From an actinobacterium SCGC AAA278-I18 (GTDB lineage Bacteria > Actinomycetota > Actinomycetes > Nanopelagicales > Nanopelagicaceae): a DNA stretch of 64,000 nt. The stretch spans positions 1 through 64,000 of the forward strand of contig KB900443.1 in assembly GCA_000378865.1 (NCBI GenBank), given 5' to 3'. Numbering within the stretch: the first letter of the stretch is position 1; the number at the start of each line of letters is the position of its first letter. A program made the translations under genes and the position numbers. The notes beneath the pieces were generated by a model that saw only the letters and a list, made by a program, of their open reading frames with translations, did not search any database and was not told the DNA's origin. This document shows, one piece after another, positions 7,901 through 18,750 of this stretch.

Positions 7901-9442
7901 ATGAAAAACAAACTAATTGCATTCTTATCAATACTTGGACTTTCTTTTTCAATCTCTCTAGGCCCTGCATATTCTGCGGTTAAAGCTGGGTCTAGTTGCA
8001 AGACCGCAGGTTTAACATCAGTAGATTTAGGTAAAACTTATACATGCATTAAATCTGGAAAGAAATTGGTTTGGGATAAAGGAGTCAAAGTAACCCAACC
8101 ATTACCATCGACTGCTAATCCTAAAATTGCAGTAGATGGCGGTCCATGTTCAGTGGTTGGAGAGTCTAAAACTAATGCCCAGGGCTATTTAGAGTGCCGA
8201 GAGATTGCTAATAATCAGAAGAAATATTTCCAGCTGAAAAATGTGATTTCGGATCTTCCTGCTCAGAACTCACCGATGCCATTTACAACCTGTCGTGTTC
8301 CAGATTTTAGAACCAATATAGGACCATGGGATTATGCAACTACCTACCCAATTAAACGGGTTGCTATAGATAAGAAAAATCTTAATGTAATTTACATACC
8401 TATTGATTTTCCGGATCACCCAGGAACTGGTAACCCAAAAGATCTTTATTCAAATGATTTCACTAAAATTAAGGAATGGGTTAAGTGGTACTCAAATGGA
8501 AAAAAGAGCATCGATATTACAACGTTTGATAAATGGATTCGTTCAAGTAAACCTTCAGCAGACTATGTTAAGTATTTTTACCATGGCAGTAGCAATATGT
8601 CAGTCGGTGTAGAGATGATTCTAAAAGATATTGAAAATCTTACTGACTTGTCAAAAATAGATGTTATTCAATTTGTGTTTCCTTCAGATATGCAAACGCT
8701 GCAAGAACCTTCCGGAGGTCATTATGAAATTATGACTAATAAGGGTCGTTTGTTTTTTGCAATGTATACAACCGGAGTTCAGTCGTTTTCCGGAAATAAA
8801 AGTATTTGGTTCGACTTATTACATGAACTCTTGCATCATGCATGGGGAATTCAACAACATGCACCAGCCTTTCCAGTAATGCTAAATATCTCAACTGGAA
8901 CCCAGGGGCCTGGTCAGAGTCTTCTATCTTGGGATGCAATAACCTTAGATTGGGACAACACTGAAGACTTGTGGTGTGCGGACTTAAAAACTCTCAGCTC
9001 TTCAGAAGTCACCTTGGTTCCCATGGAGCGTGAGCAAAAAGGTGTCCGTGCAGCAATGATTAACTTGGCACCATCTCGCACCTTGGTAATTGAGTCTCAC
9101 AGAAAAGATAAGTGGGGCAATTACAACCCAGGCACATATGGATTAACTGCATACATCGTTGATACACGCTTTGCCACTGATCGCTCTGGTGAAGGCAGTG
9201 GAAAAGATGATGGAAAAGGGACTGCATATACACGTGCTGCAAACTTTATAGAGTTTCCACTAAATCACAGTTCTTACAAAATGGAGTGGTGGGATAACAA
9301 AACAGGAAAAAGTTATGGGATAACATCACAATTCTCAATGAATTATTTCTTGTACGAGGGGGAAAGTTTCACCTTTGAGGGTGTCACTGTGAAACTGATT
9401 CACTCCGGAGATAACGACACAATCGAAATAAGAAAGAACTAG
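7901..9442 (+). CDS. Secreted M6-like metallopeptidase homologue with shared N-terminal module
   Basis: Same module; WFDLLHELLHHAWGIQQHA; LLSWDAITLDW; LVIESHRKDKWGNYNPGTYGLTAYIVD; ATG directly follows the preceding TAA. Confidence 0.7.
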   Translation: MKNKLIAFLSILGLSFSISLGPAYSAVKAGSSCKTAGLTSVDLGKTYTCIKSGKKLVWDKGVKVTQPLPSTANPKIAVDGGPCSVVGESKTNAQGYLECREIANNQKKYFQLKNVISDLPAQNSPMPFTTCRVPDFRTNIGPWDYATTYPIKRVAIDKKNLNVIYIPIDFPDHPGTGNPKDLYSNDFTKIKEWVKWYSNGKKSIDITTFDKWIRSSKPSADYVKYFYHGSSNMSVGVEMILKDIENLTDLSKIDVIQFVFPSDMQTLQEPSGGHYEIMTNKGRLFFAMYTTGVQSFSGNKSIWFDLLHELLHHAWGIQQHAPAFPVMLNISTGTQGPGQSLLSWDAITLDWDNTEDLWCADLKTLSSSEVTLVPMEREQKGVRAAMINLAPSRTLVIESHRKDKWGNYNPGTYGLTAYIVDTRFATDRSGEGSGKDDGKGTAYTRAANFIEFPLNHSSYKMEWWDNKTGKSYGITSQFSMNYFLYEGESFTFEGVTVKLIHSGDNDTIEIRKN

Positions 9443-9525
9443 CCAATCTTGGCATTAAGTCCTATTTAAATTTCATTGAACTATCTCCCATTTTGGGATT
9501 TAAATTCATACCTACTAATATCTTG

Positions 9526-9597
9526 TGGGCGGTGAGGGTTTCGAACCCCCGACATCCTCGGTGTAAACGAGGCGCTCTACCACTGAGCTAACCACCC
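9526..9597 (-). tRNA. tRNA-Val (anticodon TAC)
   Basis: Minus strand GGGTGGTTAGCTCAGTGGTAGAGCGCCTCGTTTACACCGAGGATGTCGGGGGTTCGAACCCCCTCACCGCCCA; cloverleaf arms pair. Confidence 0.95.
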
Positions 9598-9650
9598 GGT
9601 GAGAGTGGGAATATTACTAGTAGATCAGTATTACTCCCAATTATCTCTAC

Positions 9651-10109
9651 TTATAAGGCTGAAAGTGCTGCTTTGTACTCAGCAATATTTCTAGCATCTC
9701 CGAGTCCGTTAACTACCATCCACTTTATGTTTCCATCTCGACCTATGATGAAAGTACCACGCTTAGCGCATCCTCTGCTCTCTTCAAATGTGCCATAAGC
9801 CTTTGAGATTGCTCCATGTGGCCAGAAATCAGAGAGTACTTGGAACTTATATCCCTCTTGCTCAGCAAATACTTTGTTTGCATACATCGGATCACATGAG
9901 ATTGCGATTAATTCAACATTATCATTTTGAAAAGCAGATAGATCATCACGTAGTGCGCAAAGCTCACCGGTGCAGATACCTGAGAAGGCAAATGGATAAA
10001 AGATAACTACGACATTCTTTTTACCCTTATATGAAGCCAGTGAGATCTTCTCCCCATGTTGATTTACTAATTCAAAATCAGGTGCAGCGTTTCCGATTGC
10101 GAGCGCCAT
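9651..10109 (-). CDS. Peroxiredoxin, AhpE-like
   Basis: APDFELVNQHGEKISLASYKGKKNVVVIFYPFAFSGICTGELCALRD. Confidence 0.85.
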   Translation of the reverse strand: MALAIGNAAPDFELVNQHGEKISLASYKGKKNVVVIFYPFAFSGICTGELCALRDDLSAFQNDNVELIAISCDPMYANKVFAEQEGYKFQVLSDFWPHGAISKAYGTFEESRGCAKRGTFIIGRDGNIKWMVVNGLGDARNIAEYKAALSAL

Positions 10110-10136
10110 ATTCTTTATCTCCTTTAGTAGTTGAAC

Positions 10137-10574
10137 TTACTTAGATTTCTTTTTATTACTACCAGCATGCCGTGCTACCAATCTTGTTGCACTCCAGTCA
10201 GCACTGGCTGGAAAAGATGTTGTCTGTGACATACCAGCAGTAGGTGCTGCATCTTGAATATCACTCGCCTCAACGTAACCAGGCCGTCCTACCTTTGGGG
10301 TGAAGAGCCATATGGGTCCATCCTCAGTTAAATAAGTGAGGGCGTCTACTAACTCATCTACTAAATCACCATCACCATCTCGCCACCAGAGAATTACCGC
10401 ATCTACTACCTCTTGCGCAGTTGCATCTAAAAATTGTGTGCCAGATTTTGCAATGATGGCATCACGTAATGATTTATCACAATCGCTCTCATCAAAGCCA
10501 ACCTCAAGGATAAGTTGTTCATTGGTTATACCAAGCCGTTCAACGGTGGCCGCAGGTGCCTGTGCTGAGTTCAT
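10137..10574 (-). CDS. DUF3052 family protein
   Basis: RLGITNEQLILEVGFDESDCDKSLRDAI...DLVDELVDALTYLTEDGPIWLFTPKVGRPGYVEASDIQDAAPTAGM; sits beside aceE as in other Actinobacteria. Confidence 0.85.
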   Translation of the reverse strand: MNSAQAPAATVERLGITNEQLILEVGFDESDCDKSLRDAIIAKSGTQFLDATAQEVVDAVILWWRDGDGDLVDELVDALTYLTEDGPIWLFTPKVGRPGYVEASDIQDAAPTAGMSQTTSFPASADWSATRLVARHAGSNKKKSK

Positions 10575-10687
10575 TAGGAGTAGTCCACCCAACTTTGGCG
10601 TAAGGTGCAACTTTTATCCCCAATAAGCCAGATCACCCCTACTCAAGGCGGGCAAATATGACCAAACCCCCCTTAAGGAGAGAGAAT

Positions 10688-13414
10688 ATGCCGGTGAGTG
10701 AAAACTTTAAGGCCCCAGACCATTTGGTGGACCAATTAGTTGATACCGATCCAAATGAGAGTGCGGAGTGGCAACAATCCTTTGATGCGGTTTTAAAAAA
10801 CGCAGGTCCAGTTAGAGCTCGTTACTTAATGCTTTCACTACTACAACGAGCAAATGAAAAAAACATTGGTGTTTCAGGTCTTCGTACAACTGATTACATA
10901 AACACTATTCCACCAGCTCTTGAGCCATCTTTTCCTGGGGATGAAACATTAGAGCGACGCATCCGAGCATTTATGAGATGGAACGCTGCAATTATGGTGC
11001 ACCGCGCGCAGCGACCAGGTGTTGGTGTTGGTGGACATATTTCAACATACGCCTCCAGTGCATCCTTATATGAGGTTGGCTTTAATCACTTCTTCCGTGG
11101 TAAATCACATTCAGGTGGTGGTGATCAAATATTTTTCCAAGGTCATGCCTCCCCTGGTATGTATGCCCGGGCATATCTTGAGAACCGACTTACTGGAAAA
11201 CAATTAGATGGTTTCCGGCAAGAGTTATCCCATGAAGGTGGTGGCTTATCTTCCTATCCGCACCCACGACTTATGCCAGAGTTTTGGGAGTTTCCAACTG
11301 TCTCAATGGGTATTGGTCCAATTAACTCAATCTATCAAGCAAGATTTAATCGCTACCTACACGCCCGTGGCTTTAAAGATACAAGTGATCAAAATGTTTG
11401 GGCATTTTTAGGAGATGGTGAGATTGATGAACCAGAAACGCTAAGTGCTATCTCACTTGCTGCCCGTGAGGGATTAGATAACTTAACCTTTGTGGTTAAT
11501 TGTAATTTGCAAAGATTAGATGGACCGGTAAGAGGTAATGGCAAGATTATTCAGGAGCTTGAATCAGTATTTGGAGGGGCCGGTTGGAATGTTATTAAGG
11601 TGGTTTGGGGCAGAGAGTGGGATCCACTACTGGCAGCAGATCGTGAAGGTGCCTTAGTTGATTTAATGAATAAGACACCAGATGGTGATTTTCAAACATA
11701 CAAATCAGAGAATGGCGCATTTGTTAGAGAGAATTTCTTTGGTAGAGATGCTAGAACTGCAGCGATGGTTTCAGCTTGGAGTGATGATCAGATTTGGAAT
11801 CTAAAACGTGGCGGACATGATTACCAGAAGTTATATGCCGCATATAAGGCTGCCTCTGATCACAATGGCCGCCCCACCGTTATTTTGGCAAAGACAATTA
11901 AGGGTTGGACTCTAGGCTCACACTTTGAGGCAAGAAACTCAACTCATCAGATGAAGAAGATGACCTTGGAAGATTTAATGAATTTTAGAGATCGACTTGA
12001 GATTCCAATTGGTGATGATCAGATCGATGCAAAGCTTCCGCCGTATTACCACCCAGGTAATGACTCCGCTGAATATAAGTATTTAATGCAGCGCAGAAAA
12101 GAGTTAGGTGGCTTTTTGCCATCACGTCGTGCTAAATCAAAACCACTTGCCCAACCAAGTGATGAGAGTTATGAATCGGTAAGACGTGGCTCAGGTGCGC
12201 AAGAGGTTGCTACCACAATGGCATTTGTTAGATTGTTAAAGGATTTACTTAAAGATCCAGAGATGGGTAAGCGATTTGTGCCAATTATTCCAGATGAGGC
12301 GCGTACCTTTGGTATGGATTCACTATTTCCAACCTTGAAGATCTACTCACCACTTGGTCAGAGTTACACCTCTGTTGATCGAGAGTTAATGCTCTCCTAT
12401 AAAGAATCAACTACTGGTGTGATCTTGCATGAAGGCATTAATGAAGCGGGCTCAGTTGCCTCCTTTACCGCAGTTGGCACCTCATACGCCACCCATGATG
12501 AACCAATGATTCCAATTTATATTTTCTACTCCATGTTTGGTTTTCAGCGAACCGGTGACTCCTTTTGGGCAGCTAGTGATCAATTAACTAGAGGATTTGT
12601 GTTAGGGGCAACCGCTGGGCGAACCACATTAAATGGTGAGGGTCTGCAGCATGAGGATGGCCACTCGCATCTATTGGCATCAACAAACCCAGCGGTTATT
12701 TGTTATGACCCAGCATTTGGATACGAGATCGGCCATATTGTTAAAGATGGCCTTCGAAGAATGTATGGTGAAAACTCTGAGAATGTTTATTACTACCTAA
12801 CTATTTATAACGAGCCATACCAACAACCTGCAGAGCCTGAGAATCTAGATGTTGAAGGATTACTAAAAGGTATCTACCTTCTTAAGAAACCGATCAAACG
12901 CCGCCGCAAGCAGGTATCGCTTCTTGCCTCAGGTGTCTCAGTTAACTGGGCGCTAAAAGCACAAAAATTATTAGAGGATGATTTTAAGATTGCTGCCACC
13001 ATCTACTCCGTTACCTCTTGGAATGAGCTGCGCCGTGATGGGTTAGCAGTTGATCGTCATAATCTGCTTAATCCAGGCAAAGAGATCAGTGCATTTATTA
13101 CTAAACAATTAAAAGGGCAGAAGGGTCCAGTAATAGCAGTTAGTGATTTTATGAGATCTGTTCAAGATCAGATCGCACCATGGGTAACACAGCCCTTCTA
13201 CTCATTAGGAACAGATGGCTTTGGTTTATCTGATACCAGAGGAGCACTTCGCCGTCACTTTAAGGTTGATGCAGAGTCGATTGTGATCGCATCCCTTTCT
13301 CGATTAGCTCAACTTGGTTCAGTTAAGAAGAAAAGTATCAATAATGCAATACGTAAGTATCAGATTCATGATGTGAGGGCTGCTGAAGCTGGTAATACTG
13401 AAGGTTCAGGTTAA
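10688..13414 (+). CDS. aceE: Pyruvate dehydrogenase E1 component (homodimeric type)
   Basis: Full-length AceE; ThDP region [43 protein letters not shown]; Shine-Dalgarno AAGGAG before ATG 10688. Confidence 0.95.
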   Translation: MPVSENFKAPDHLVDQLVDTDPNESAEWQQSFDAVLKNAGPVRARYLMLSLLQRANEKNIGVSGLRTTDYINTIPPALEPSFPGDETLERRIRAFMRWNAAIMVHRAQRPGVGVGGHISTYASSASLYEVGFNHFFRGKSHSGGGDQIFFQGHASPGMYARAYLENRLTGKQLDGFRQELSHEGGGLSSYPHPRLMPEFWEFPTVSMGIGPINSIYQARFNRYLHARGFKDTSDQNVWAFLGDGEIDEPETLSAISLAAREGLDNLTFVVNCNLQRLDGPVRGNGKIIQELESVFGGAGWNVIKVVWGREWDPLLAADREGALVDLMNKTPDGDFQTYKSENGAFVRENFFGRDARTAAMVSAWSDDQIWNLKRGGHDYQKLYAAYKAASDHNGRPTVILAKTIKGWTLGSHFEARNSTHQMKKMTLEDLMNFRDRLEIPIGDDQIDAKLPPYYHPGNDSAEYKYLMQRRKELGGFLPSRRAKSKPLAQPSDESYESVRRGSGAQEVATTMAFVRLLKDLLKDPEMGKRFVPIIPDEARTFGMDSLFPTLKIYSPLGQSYTSVDRELMLSYKESTTGVILHEGINEAGSVASFTAVGTSYATHDEPMIPIYIFYSMFGFQRTGDSFWAASDQLTRGFVLGATAGRTTLNGEGLQHEDGHSHLLASTNPAVICYDPAFGYEIGHIVKDGLRRMYGENSENVYYYLTIYNEPYQQPAEPENLDVEGLLKGIYLLKKPIKRRRKQVSLLASGVSVNWALKAQKLLEDDFKIAATIYSVTSWNELRRDGLAVDRHNLLNPGKEISAFITKQLKGQKGPVIAVSDFMRSVQDQIAPWVTQPFYSLGTDGFGLSDTRGALRRHFKVDAESIVIASLSRLAQLGSVKKKSINNAIRKYQIHDVRAAEAGNTEGSG

Positions 13415-13423
13415 GTAACTCTT

Positions 13424-13696
13424 TTGGAATCACTGGCCATACTTGCTGTTTTTCTCATTTCATTAACAGTTCTAGGCGGTCCGATCTCATTACTTCTAAC
13501 ATTTATCCCGCAACGGTTATTACCGCTTGCGGTTATCAAAATATGGTCATTTGTCTTTGCTTCAGTTGCAATTTTGGTTGGGATTTTTTTGGTTATTAAT
13601 GTTAATTCTCTTGGTGCATTAATTATGGGAGTAGTTGGAATTGCAACTGGGATCATTGCAATATATAGAGTTATAAAAGTTATTCAAAAGCTTTAA
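13424..13696 (+). CDS. Small hydrophobic membrane protein
   Basis: 90-aa ORF (TTG start) with 2-3 predicted TM segments immediately after aceE. Confidence 0.5.
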   Translation: MESLAILAVFLISLTVLGGPISLLLTFIPQRLLPLAVIKIWSFVFASVAILVGIFLVINVNSLGALIMGVVGIATGIIAIYRVIKVIQKL

Positions 13697-13708
13697 TACA
13701 TATATAAG

Positions 13709-14077
13709 TGGAGGTGCCGGGAATCGAACCCGGGTCCTCTAGCACTGCTTCAAAGTTTCTACGGGCGTAGTGCAATTAACGCTTTCTCAGTCCAAACTCT
13801 CACATGCACAAGTAGTTTGCGGACTCAGTTACAGATTTATGTCCCCATTAACCTCCGTAACACGGTTAGGGGTAAGTCCTCTAGCGACGTTAGATCCGAA
13901 GGCGAGAACAAACTTCGGGTAACGGATAACAGAGCTAGCTTAGGCAGCTAGTTGATAATCAGCGGCAGTTTTACTTGCGCTTATATTTTGCCATGTTTTT
14001 GTGGTTAACGAGATCATCACGGCTTCCTCGGCCCGCTTGCCTTGAAGTAACGACTAAAGTCGAGACCGTTCACCCCC
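13709..14077 (-). ncRNA. ssrA: tmRNA
   Basis: Minus strand GGGGGTGAACGGTCTCGACTT...GGTTCGATTCCCGGCACCTCCA; tRNA-like ends pair; tag ORF 13940-13978 encodes ASKTAADYQLAA-stop. Confidence 0.95.
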
Positions 14078-14163
14078 AAGAGTTAAGCGAAATTACTTTT
14101 CTATATTTAGTTGTTTGAAAGGATTATTTTACAGGCTATTTATAAATACTGTTAATTCAACTA

Positions 14164-14694
14164 CTAATCGTAATCTTGATCAGATTTTTTGCGCTTACTG
14201 GTGGTAGTAGCTTTACCTGATTTACGCCTTGATAACTCACGATCTGTCTCACGGCTCATCTGTTGTTCCATCAAAGTGTTGCGCTTATCATGTGCTTTCT
14301 TACCCTTTGCCACTGCAATCTCAACCTTGGCTTTGCCATCTTTAAAGTAAAGTGAGAGTGGAACTAAAGTTAAGCCACCCTGCTTAATCACACCAGCAAT
14401 CTGAGCAATCTCCCGTTTATGTAGTAATAACTTACGATCTCGACGAGGCATATGGTTGGTCCAACTACCTTGGTTATATTCAGGAATATGAATGCCACTC
14501 ACCCAGATCTCACCATCTTTTGCCATTGCATAGCCATCAGTTAGGGAGGCACGTCCTGCTCTTAATGATTTAACCTCAGTACCAGTTAGAACTAAACCGC
14601 ACTCATAAACCTCTTCGATAAAGTAATCATGGCGAGCGCTCTTATTTTGGGCAATAACCTTCTTGCCTAACTCCTTAACCAAAGCAACCCCCAA
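14164..14694 (-). CDS. smpB: SsrA-binding protein
   Basis: [40 protein letters not shown]. Confidence 0.95.
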   Translation of the reverse strand: MGVALVKELGKKVIAQNKSARHDYFIEEVYECGLVLTGTEVKSLRAGRASLTDGYAMAKDGEIWVSGIHIPEYNQGSWTNHMPRRDRKLLLHKREIAQIAGVIKQGGLTLVPLSLYFKDGKAKVEIAVAKGKKAHDKRNTLMEQQMSRETDRELSRRKSGKATTTSKRKKSDQDYD

Positions 14695-14712
14695 TCTTTT
14701 CTTCGGTGGCTG

Positions 14713-15615
14713 TTAAACCTTAAGATATTTGCGAAGAGTTACTACCGAAGCGATACTGGAGACAACTAATCCGGTTAAAAGTAACCAGGCGCAGCTGACC
14801 CAAACATCTTTCCATGTGAAAAATTGTGTGAAGGTTAAAAGTGGTGAGACCTTGCTATCAATAATAGATTTAAAGCCAGTTAGCACCCCAACTGAAACTA
14901 CCCAGCCAGAGATAGCAGCAAATATGCCTTCAAGTAAAAATGGGAGCTGAATTGAAAAACTTGAAGCACCAACTAACTTCATTACCCCAGTCTCGCGCCG
15001 GCGGTTAAAGGCAGCGATTCTAAGGGTGTTGCTAATTAATAATGAGGCGGTAAAGACGGAGGCGGCACCGATTATTAGCGCACCATTTCTTAATACTGCT
15101 AGTAATTTAAAAAATTTATCTAGGATTGCTCGCTGATCCTGCACAATATCAACTCCAGGCCGGCCAGCAAATGCACTTTCAATTACTGCAAATCTAGTTG
15201 GATCTTTAAGCTTTATTCTAAATGATTCTGGAAGTTGGTCAGCAGTTACATTTTGTGCAATTGCAGATCCTTTAAATCGCTCTTGAAAACGTTCAAATGC
15301 CTCACCTTGAGATTCATAGTAAACCTGTTGCACAGCCGGAAGTGCTTGCAGATCTTTTTGAATACCAATCTTTTGCTCCTGGGTAATTACGCCTTTGGCG
15401 CATGATTGGGAGTCAGAGAGTGAACCACATAAAAATATTGATACCTCAATCTTGTCATACCAGTAATCCTTCATTACCCGCACCTGTGAGTTAGCGAGTA
15501 AGCCAACGCCAAGTAGGGATAGTGAGATTGCAACGGTAATCATTACCGCAAATGTCATAGTTAAGTTTCGGCGCAGGCCAATACCAACCTCACTCATAAC
15601 AAACTTAGCGCGCAT
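14713..15615 (-). CDS. ftsX: Cell division protein FtsX
   Basis: Permease-like topology, RRRETGVMKLVGAS motif, adjacent ftsE. Confidence 0.92.
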   Translation of the reverse strand: MRAKFVMSEVGIGLRRNLTMTFAVMITVAISLSLLGVGLLANSQVRVMKDYWYDKIEVSIFLCGSLSDSQSCAKGVITQEQKIGIQKDLQALPAVQQVYYESQGEAFERFQERFKGSAIAQNVTADQLPESFRIKLKDPTRFAVIESAFAGRPGVDIVQDQRAILDKFFKLLAVLRNGALIIGAASVFTASLLISNTLRIAAFNRRRETGVMKLVGASSFSIQLPFLLEGIFAAISGWVVSVGVLTGFKSIIDSKVSPLLTFTQFFTWKDVWVSCAWLLLTGLVVSSIASVVTLRKYLKV

Positions 15616-15644
15616 TTGGTAACCCTATCTTTTCCATAAGCTGA

Positions 15645-16334
15645 TTAACCGGTATAGCCATAGACACCACGGACCTGATCACGGATTACATGACCACCCT
15701 CTAACTCAATAACCCGCTTACGCATCTGATCGACAATCCCTGAGTCATGGGTTGCCATTACAACAGTTGTGCCCTCTCGATTGATTCGATCTAATAACTT
15801 CATAATTCCTACTGAGGTGGCTGGATCTAGGTTTCCAGTTGGCTCATCTGCAATTAAAATTGTTGGCCGAGAAACATATGCCCTAGCAATGGCAACTCGT
15901 TGTTGCTCACCACCAGATAATTCACTTGGTTTGCGATCACCTTTTTCTTCAAGCCCAACCATCTCTAATACCTCAGGCACCTCACGGCTAATTTGTTTAT
16001 TTGAATAGCCCAATACATGCAAAGTAAAAGCAACATTTTCACTCACAGTTTTATTTGGTAGTAATCTAAAATCTTGAAAGACAGTTCCTACCTGCCGGCG
16101 CAGCTCAGGAACCTTGTGATTAGCTAAGGTATTTAACTCTTTACCCGCCACATGAATTACCCCAGCAGTTGGCCGATCCTCGCGCAATACCAGTCTTAAA
16201 AATGTTGATTTACCAGAGCCAGATAAGCCAACTAAGAAAACAAACTCACCCTTTTTAATCTCAAGATTAACGCCATCAAGGGCAGGCTTTTCCTGCCTTG
16301 GATATAGCTTGGTGACATTCTCAAACCGAATCAA
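15645..16334 (-). CDS. ftsE: Cell division ATP-binding protein FtsE
   Basis: ABC ATPase with [33 protein letters not shown]. Confidence 0.95.
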   Translation of the reverse strand: MIRFENVTKLYPRQEKPALDGVNLEIKKGEFVFLVGLSGSGKSTFLRLVLREDRPTAGVIHVAGKELNTLANHKVPELRRQVGTVFQDFRLLPNKTVSENVAFTLHVLGYSNKQISREVPEVLEMVGLEEKGDRKPSELSGGEQQRVAIARAYVSRPTILIADEPTGNLDPATSVGIMKLLDRINREGTTVVMATHDSGIVDQMRKRVIELEGGHVIRDQVRGVYGYTG

Positions 16335-16458
16335 GATCGATGCCCTTCAGTAGATCAATTAGATATCTGATACTAGTTTAGATAAGTAATCACATATCTT
16401 CGGTTATTTACCGCTAATTTCTATAGATAAAGGCTGAGAATTAAGGCTTGATGTGAGA

Positions 16459-17565
16459 TTACTCGCGCTCTTTTCGCCATTTAATACCCGCCTCGATAAA
16501 TCCATCAAGATCACCATCTAAGACTGCAGATGGATTTCCTACTTCAAAATCAGTCCGTAAATCTTTAACCATTTGATATGGGGCAAGTACATAAGATCTC
16601 ATTTGATTTCCCCAAGATCCTGAGTTGTCACCTTTTAATGCATCCATCTTTGCTCGCTCTGCTAATCGACGCCGCTCTAATAACTTTGATTGCAAAACCG
16701 CCATTGCAGTTGCGCGGTTTTGTATTTGTGATCGCTCATTTTGACAGGAGACCACGATGCCAGATGGAATGTGAGTAATTCGAACCGCTGAGTCAGTGGT
16801 GTTAACACCCTGCCCACCAGGACCTGAGGATCGGTAAACATCAACTCTTAAATCCTTCTCCTCTATTTCAATGTGATCACTTTGTTCAACAACTGGCACA
16901 ACCTCAACCCCAGCAAATGAGGTGTGCCGGCGTGATTGAGAATCAAAGGGAGAGATGCGAACTAAGCGGTGAGTTCCTTGTTCAACTGAGAGTCTGCCAT
17001 AGGCATATGGTGCACTAATTCGAAATGTAGTTGATTTAATACCAGCCTCCTCAGCATAGGAGGTTTCTAATACATCAGTTTTATAATTATGGCGTTCACA
17101 AAATCTAAAGTACATCCGCATTAACATCTGCGCCCAGTCAGCAGCCTCTACCCCGCCGGCCTCTGATCTAATTGTCATAAGCGCATCTCGCTCGTCATAC
17201 TCACCACTAAGTAATGTCTGCACCTCAAGATCATTAATTATCTTAGTTAGTTCATCTAACTCTTTATCAATATCTTTAAAGGCTGCTGTCTTATCACTCT
17301 CACTATCGGCAAGCTCAATCATCACCGGTAGATCATTTAGGCGAGAGCGGATGCCATTAATCTTATTTATAGTTGATTGCGCCCTGGATAATTTACTTGT
17401 TATAACCTGAGCGGCAGCTGGATCATCCCAAAGATTTGGTTCACTAGCCTGTTGCTCAAGCTCACTAGCACTAGCAATTAACTTAGGTAGGTTTAATACC
17501 TGCTCAATGGATTTAAGAGTGGTATCGATCTTTGCGATCTCATCTTGATACTCACGGGCGGCCAT
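16459..17565 (-). CDS. prfB: Peptide chain release factor 2
   Basis: [47 protein letters not shown]. Confidence 0.93.
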   Translation of the reverse strand: MAAREYQDEIAKIDTTLKSIEQVLNLPKLIASASELEQQASEPNLWDDPAAAQVITSKLSRAQSTINKINGIRSRLNDLPVMIELADSESDKTAAFKDIDKELDELTKIINDLEVQTLLSGEYDERDALMTIRSEAGGVEAADWAQMLMRMYFRFCERHNYKTDVLETSYAEEAGIKSTTFRISAPYAYGRLSVEQGTHRLVRISPFDSQSRRHTSFAGVEVVPVVEQSDHIEIEEKDLRVDVYRSSGPGGQGVNTTDSAVRITHIPSGIVVSCQNERSQIQNRATAMAVLQSKLLERRRLAERAKMDALKGDNSGSWGNQMRSYVLAPYQMVKDLRTDFEVGNPSAVLDGDLDGFIEAGIKWRKERE

Positions 17566-17580
17566 AGGCTAGAGGATAAT

Positions 17581-18051
17581 CTAATTAGCCATGTATGCCG
17601 AACTTGCGCCAACGGTGGTGGTAATCTGCAAATTATCTATCTGGTTAAGGTTAAAAAATGGGATATTAATTGGTAACTGGCCAGAGATTGAAATTTCAGC
17701 CCGCAGCTCATATAGATCACAATCAAATCTTTCTACTCTTATTTGCCGATTAGCTAGTAAGGCTTGGCTTATTAAGTTATGAAACTGCGTATTTGCAGCC
17801 ATGCAATCAAGTGGCACGCGCTTATTGCTACTAAATCTATTTATCTCAGCATAGTAAGTAAGTAGATTTATTGAGTGGGCAGCCTTATTAATTGCTGCCT
17901 CCCCAATATTTGTTAGTTCTTTTTTAGTTGTATATGCAGCTGAGATATTAATTGAGATAAATGATAGAGTTATTGCGATAAGAAAAAACCCAAAAGATAA
18001 AGGGATTAACGAGCCTCGGCTCTTGCCGGTTAACCACTTAATTATCGCCAT
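17581..18051 (-). CDS. TadG/TadE-like pseudopilin-type membrane protein
   Basis: N-terminal KSRGSLIPLSFGFFLIAITLSFI; cluster context. Confidence 0.5.
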   Translation of the reverse strand: MAIIKWLTGKSRGSLIPLSFGFFLIAITLSFISINISAAYTTKKELTNIGEAAINKAAHSINLLTYYAEINRFSSNKRVPLDCMAANTQFHNLISQALLANRQIRVERFDCDLYELRAEISISGQLPINIPFFNLNQIDNLQITTTVGASSAYMAN

Positions 18052-18446
18052 AGATCCACAAACTCAGTAGCTGATGCCATAACGGATGAGCCAACTTTGA
18101 TTGTTGCCGTTACCTGATTACCTCTAGAAAAGCATGGGTAGTTTAAACAAGTAATGCTTAGCTCTATTGGTCGATTAATTAATGATTGCGGTGAGAGGGT
18201 GGATTTATAAAGATTAATAACTTGAAAGGCGCGAAGGCTTGCTAACTGATCATCTGGGCTGGTAACAAATGCCCGGACAGATTGTCGGGCAAGGTTTTTA
18301 CTTTCAGTAACAGCAAGTGACTTACTTTGAATAGTTGTAATTAACAATAAAAATACAGTGAAAAAAGGCAGGGTAAATATTAAAAACTCAGCGATTGCTG
18401 AACCCGAATTTGCCTGTCTTAAATATTTAATTACTCTCATCTTCAT
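18042..18446 (-). CDS. TadE-like pseudopilin
   Basis: ANSGSAIAEFLIFTLPFFTVFLLLITTIQ; overlaps neighbours at both ends. Confidence 0.6.
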   Translation of the reverse strand: MKMRVIKYLRQANSGSAIAEFLIFTLPFFTVFLLLITTIQSKSLAVTESKNLARQSVRAFVTSPDDQLASLRAFQVINLYKSTLSPQSLINRPIELSITCLNYPCFSRGNQVTATIKVGSSVMASATEFVDLWR

Positions 18447-18750
18447 CTACTGCAATTGCAATAACTCTCCTTGAGTTAGGGTTTATAAAATCAATAAACT
18501 TAGGTATTAATTTTCGATTTTCAAGTAGCAGTACCGAACCACCACCTAGTAATTGATACCTGCTGTATTGGTCACTACCACCTACGATTGCTGTATTTGC
18601 CAACTCGCCTTGGGATAGATGGGTATCTCTCATTAGATTAAATTGCATAAATACAAGTTGAAACATAATAAGAAATACAAATATTTGGGGCATGATTGTT
18701 AAGAATGACTCAACTGAGCCCAGGCTTTTGCCAAATAAAAGCTTGCGCAA
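18427..18750 (-). CDS. TadE-like pseudopilin/membrane protein
   Basis: KSLGSVESFLTIMPQIFVFLIMFQLVFMQ. Confidence 0.5.
   Translation of the reverse strand: MRKLLFGKSLGSVESFLTIMPQIFVFLIMFQLVFMQFNLMRDTHLSQGELANTAIVGGSDQYSRYQLLGGGSVLLLENRKLIPKFIDFINPNSRRVIAIAVDEDESN

Noticed and set aside
9481-9600. tRNA-Val as an integration site bounding the secreted-protein cluster
   Set aside because: I searched by eye for a second copy of the tRNA 3' end near 3.7 kb and within the cluster and found none, so there is no att-like evidence.
16459-17565. Programmed frameshift in prfB
   Set aside because: RF2 is encoded in a single uninterrupted 368-aa frame here.
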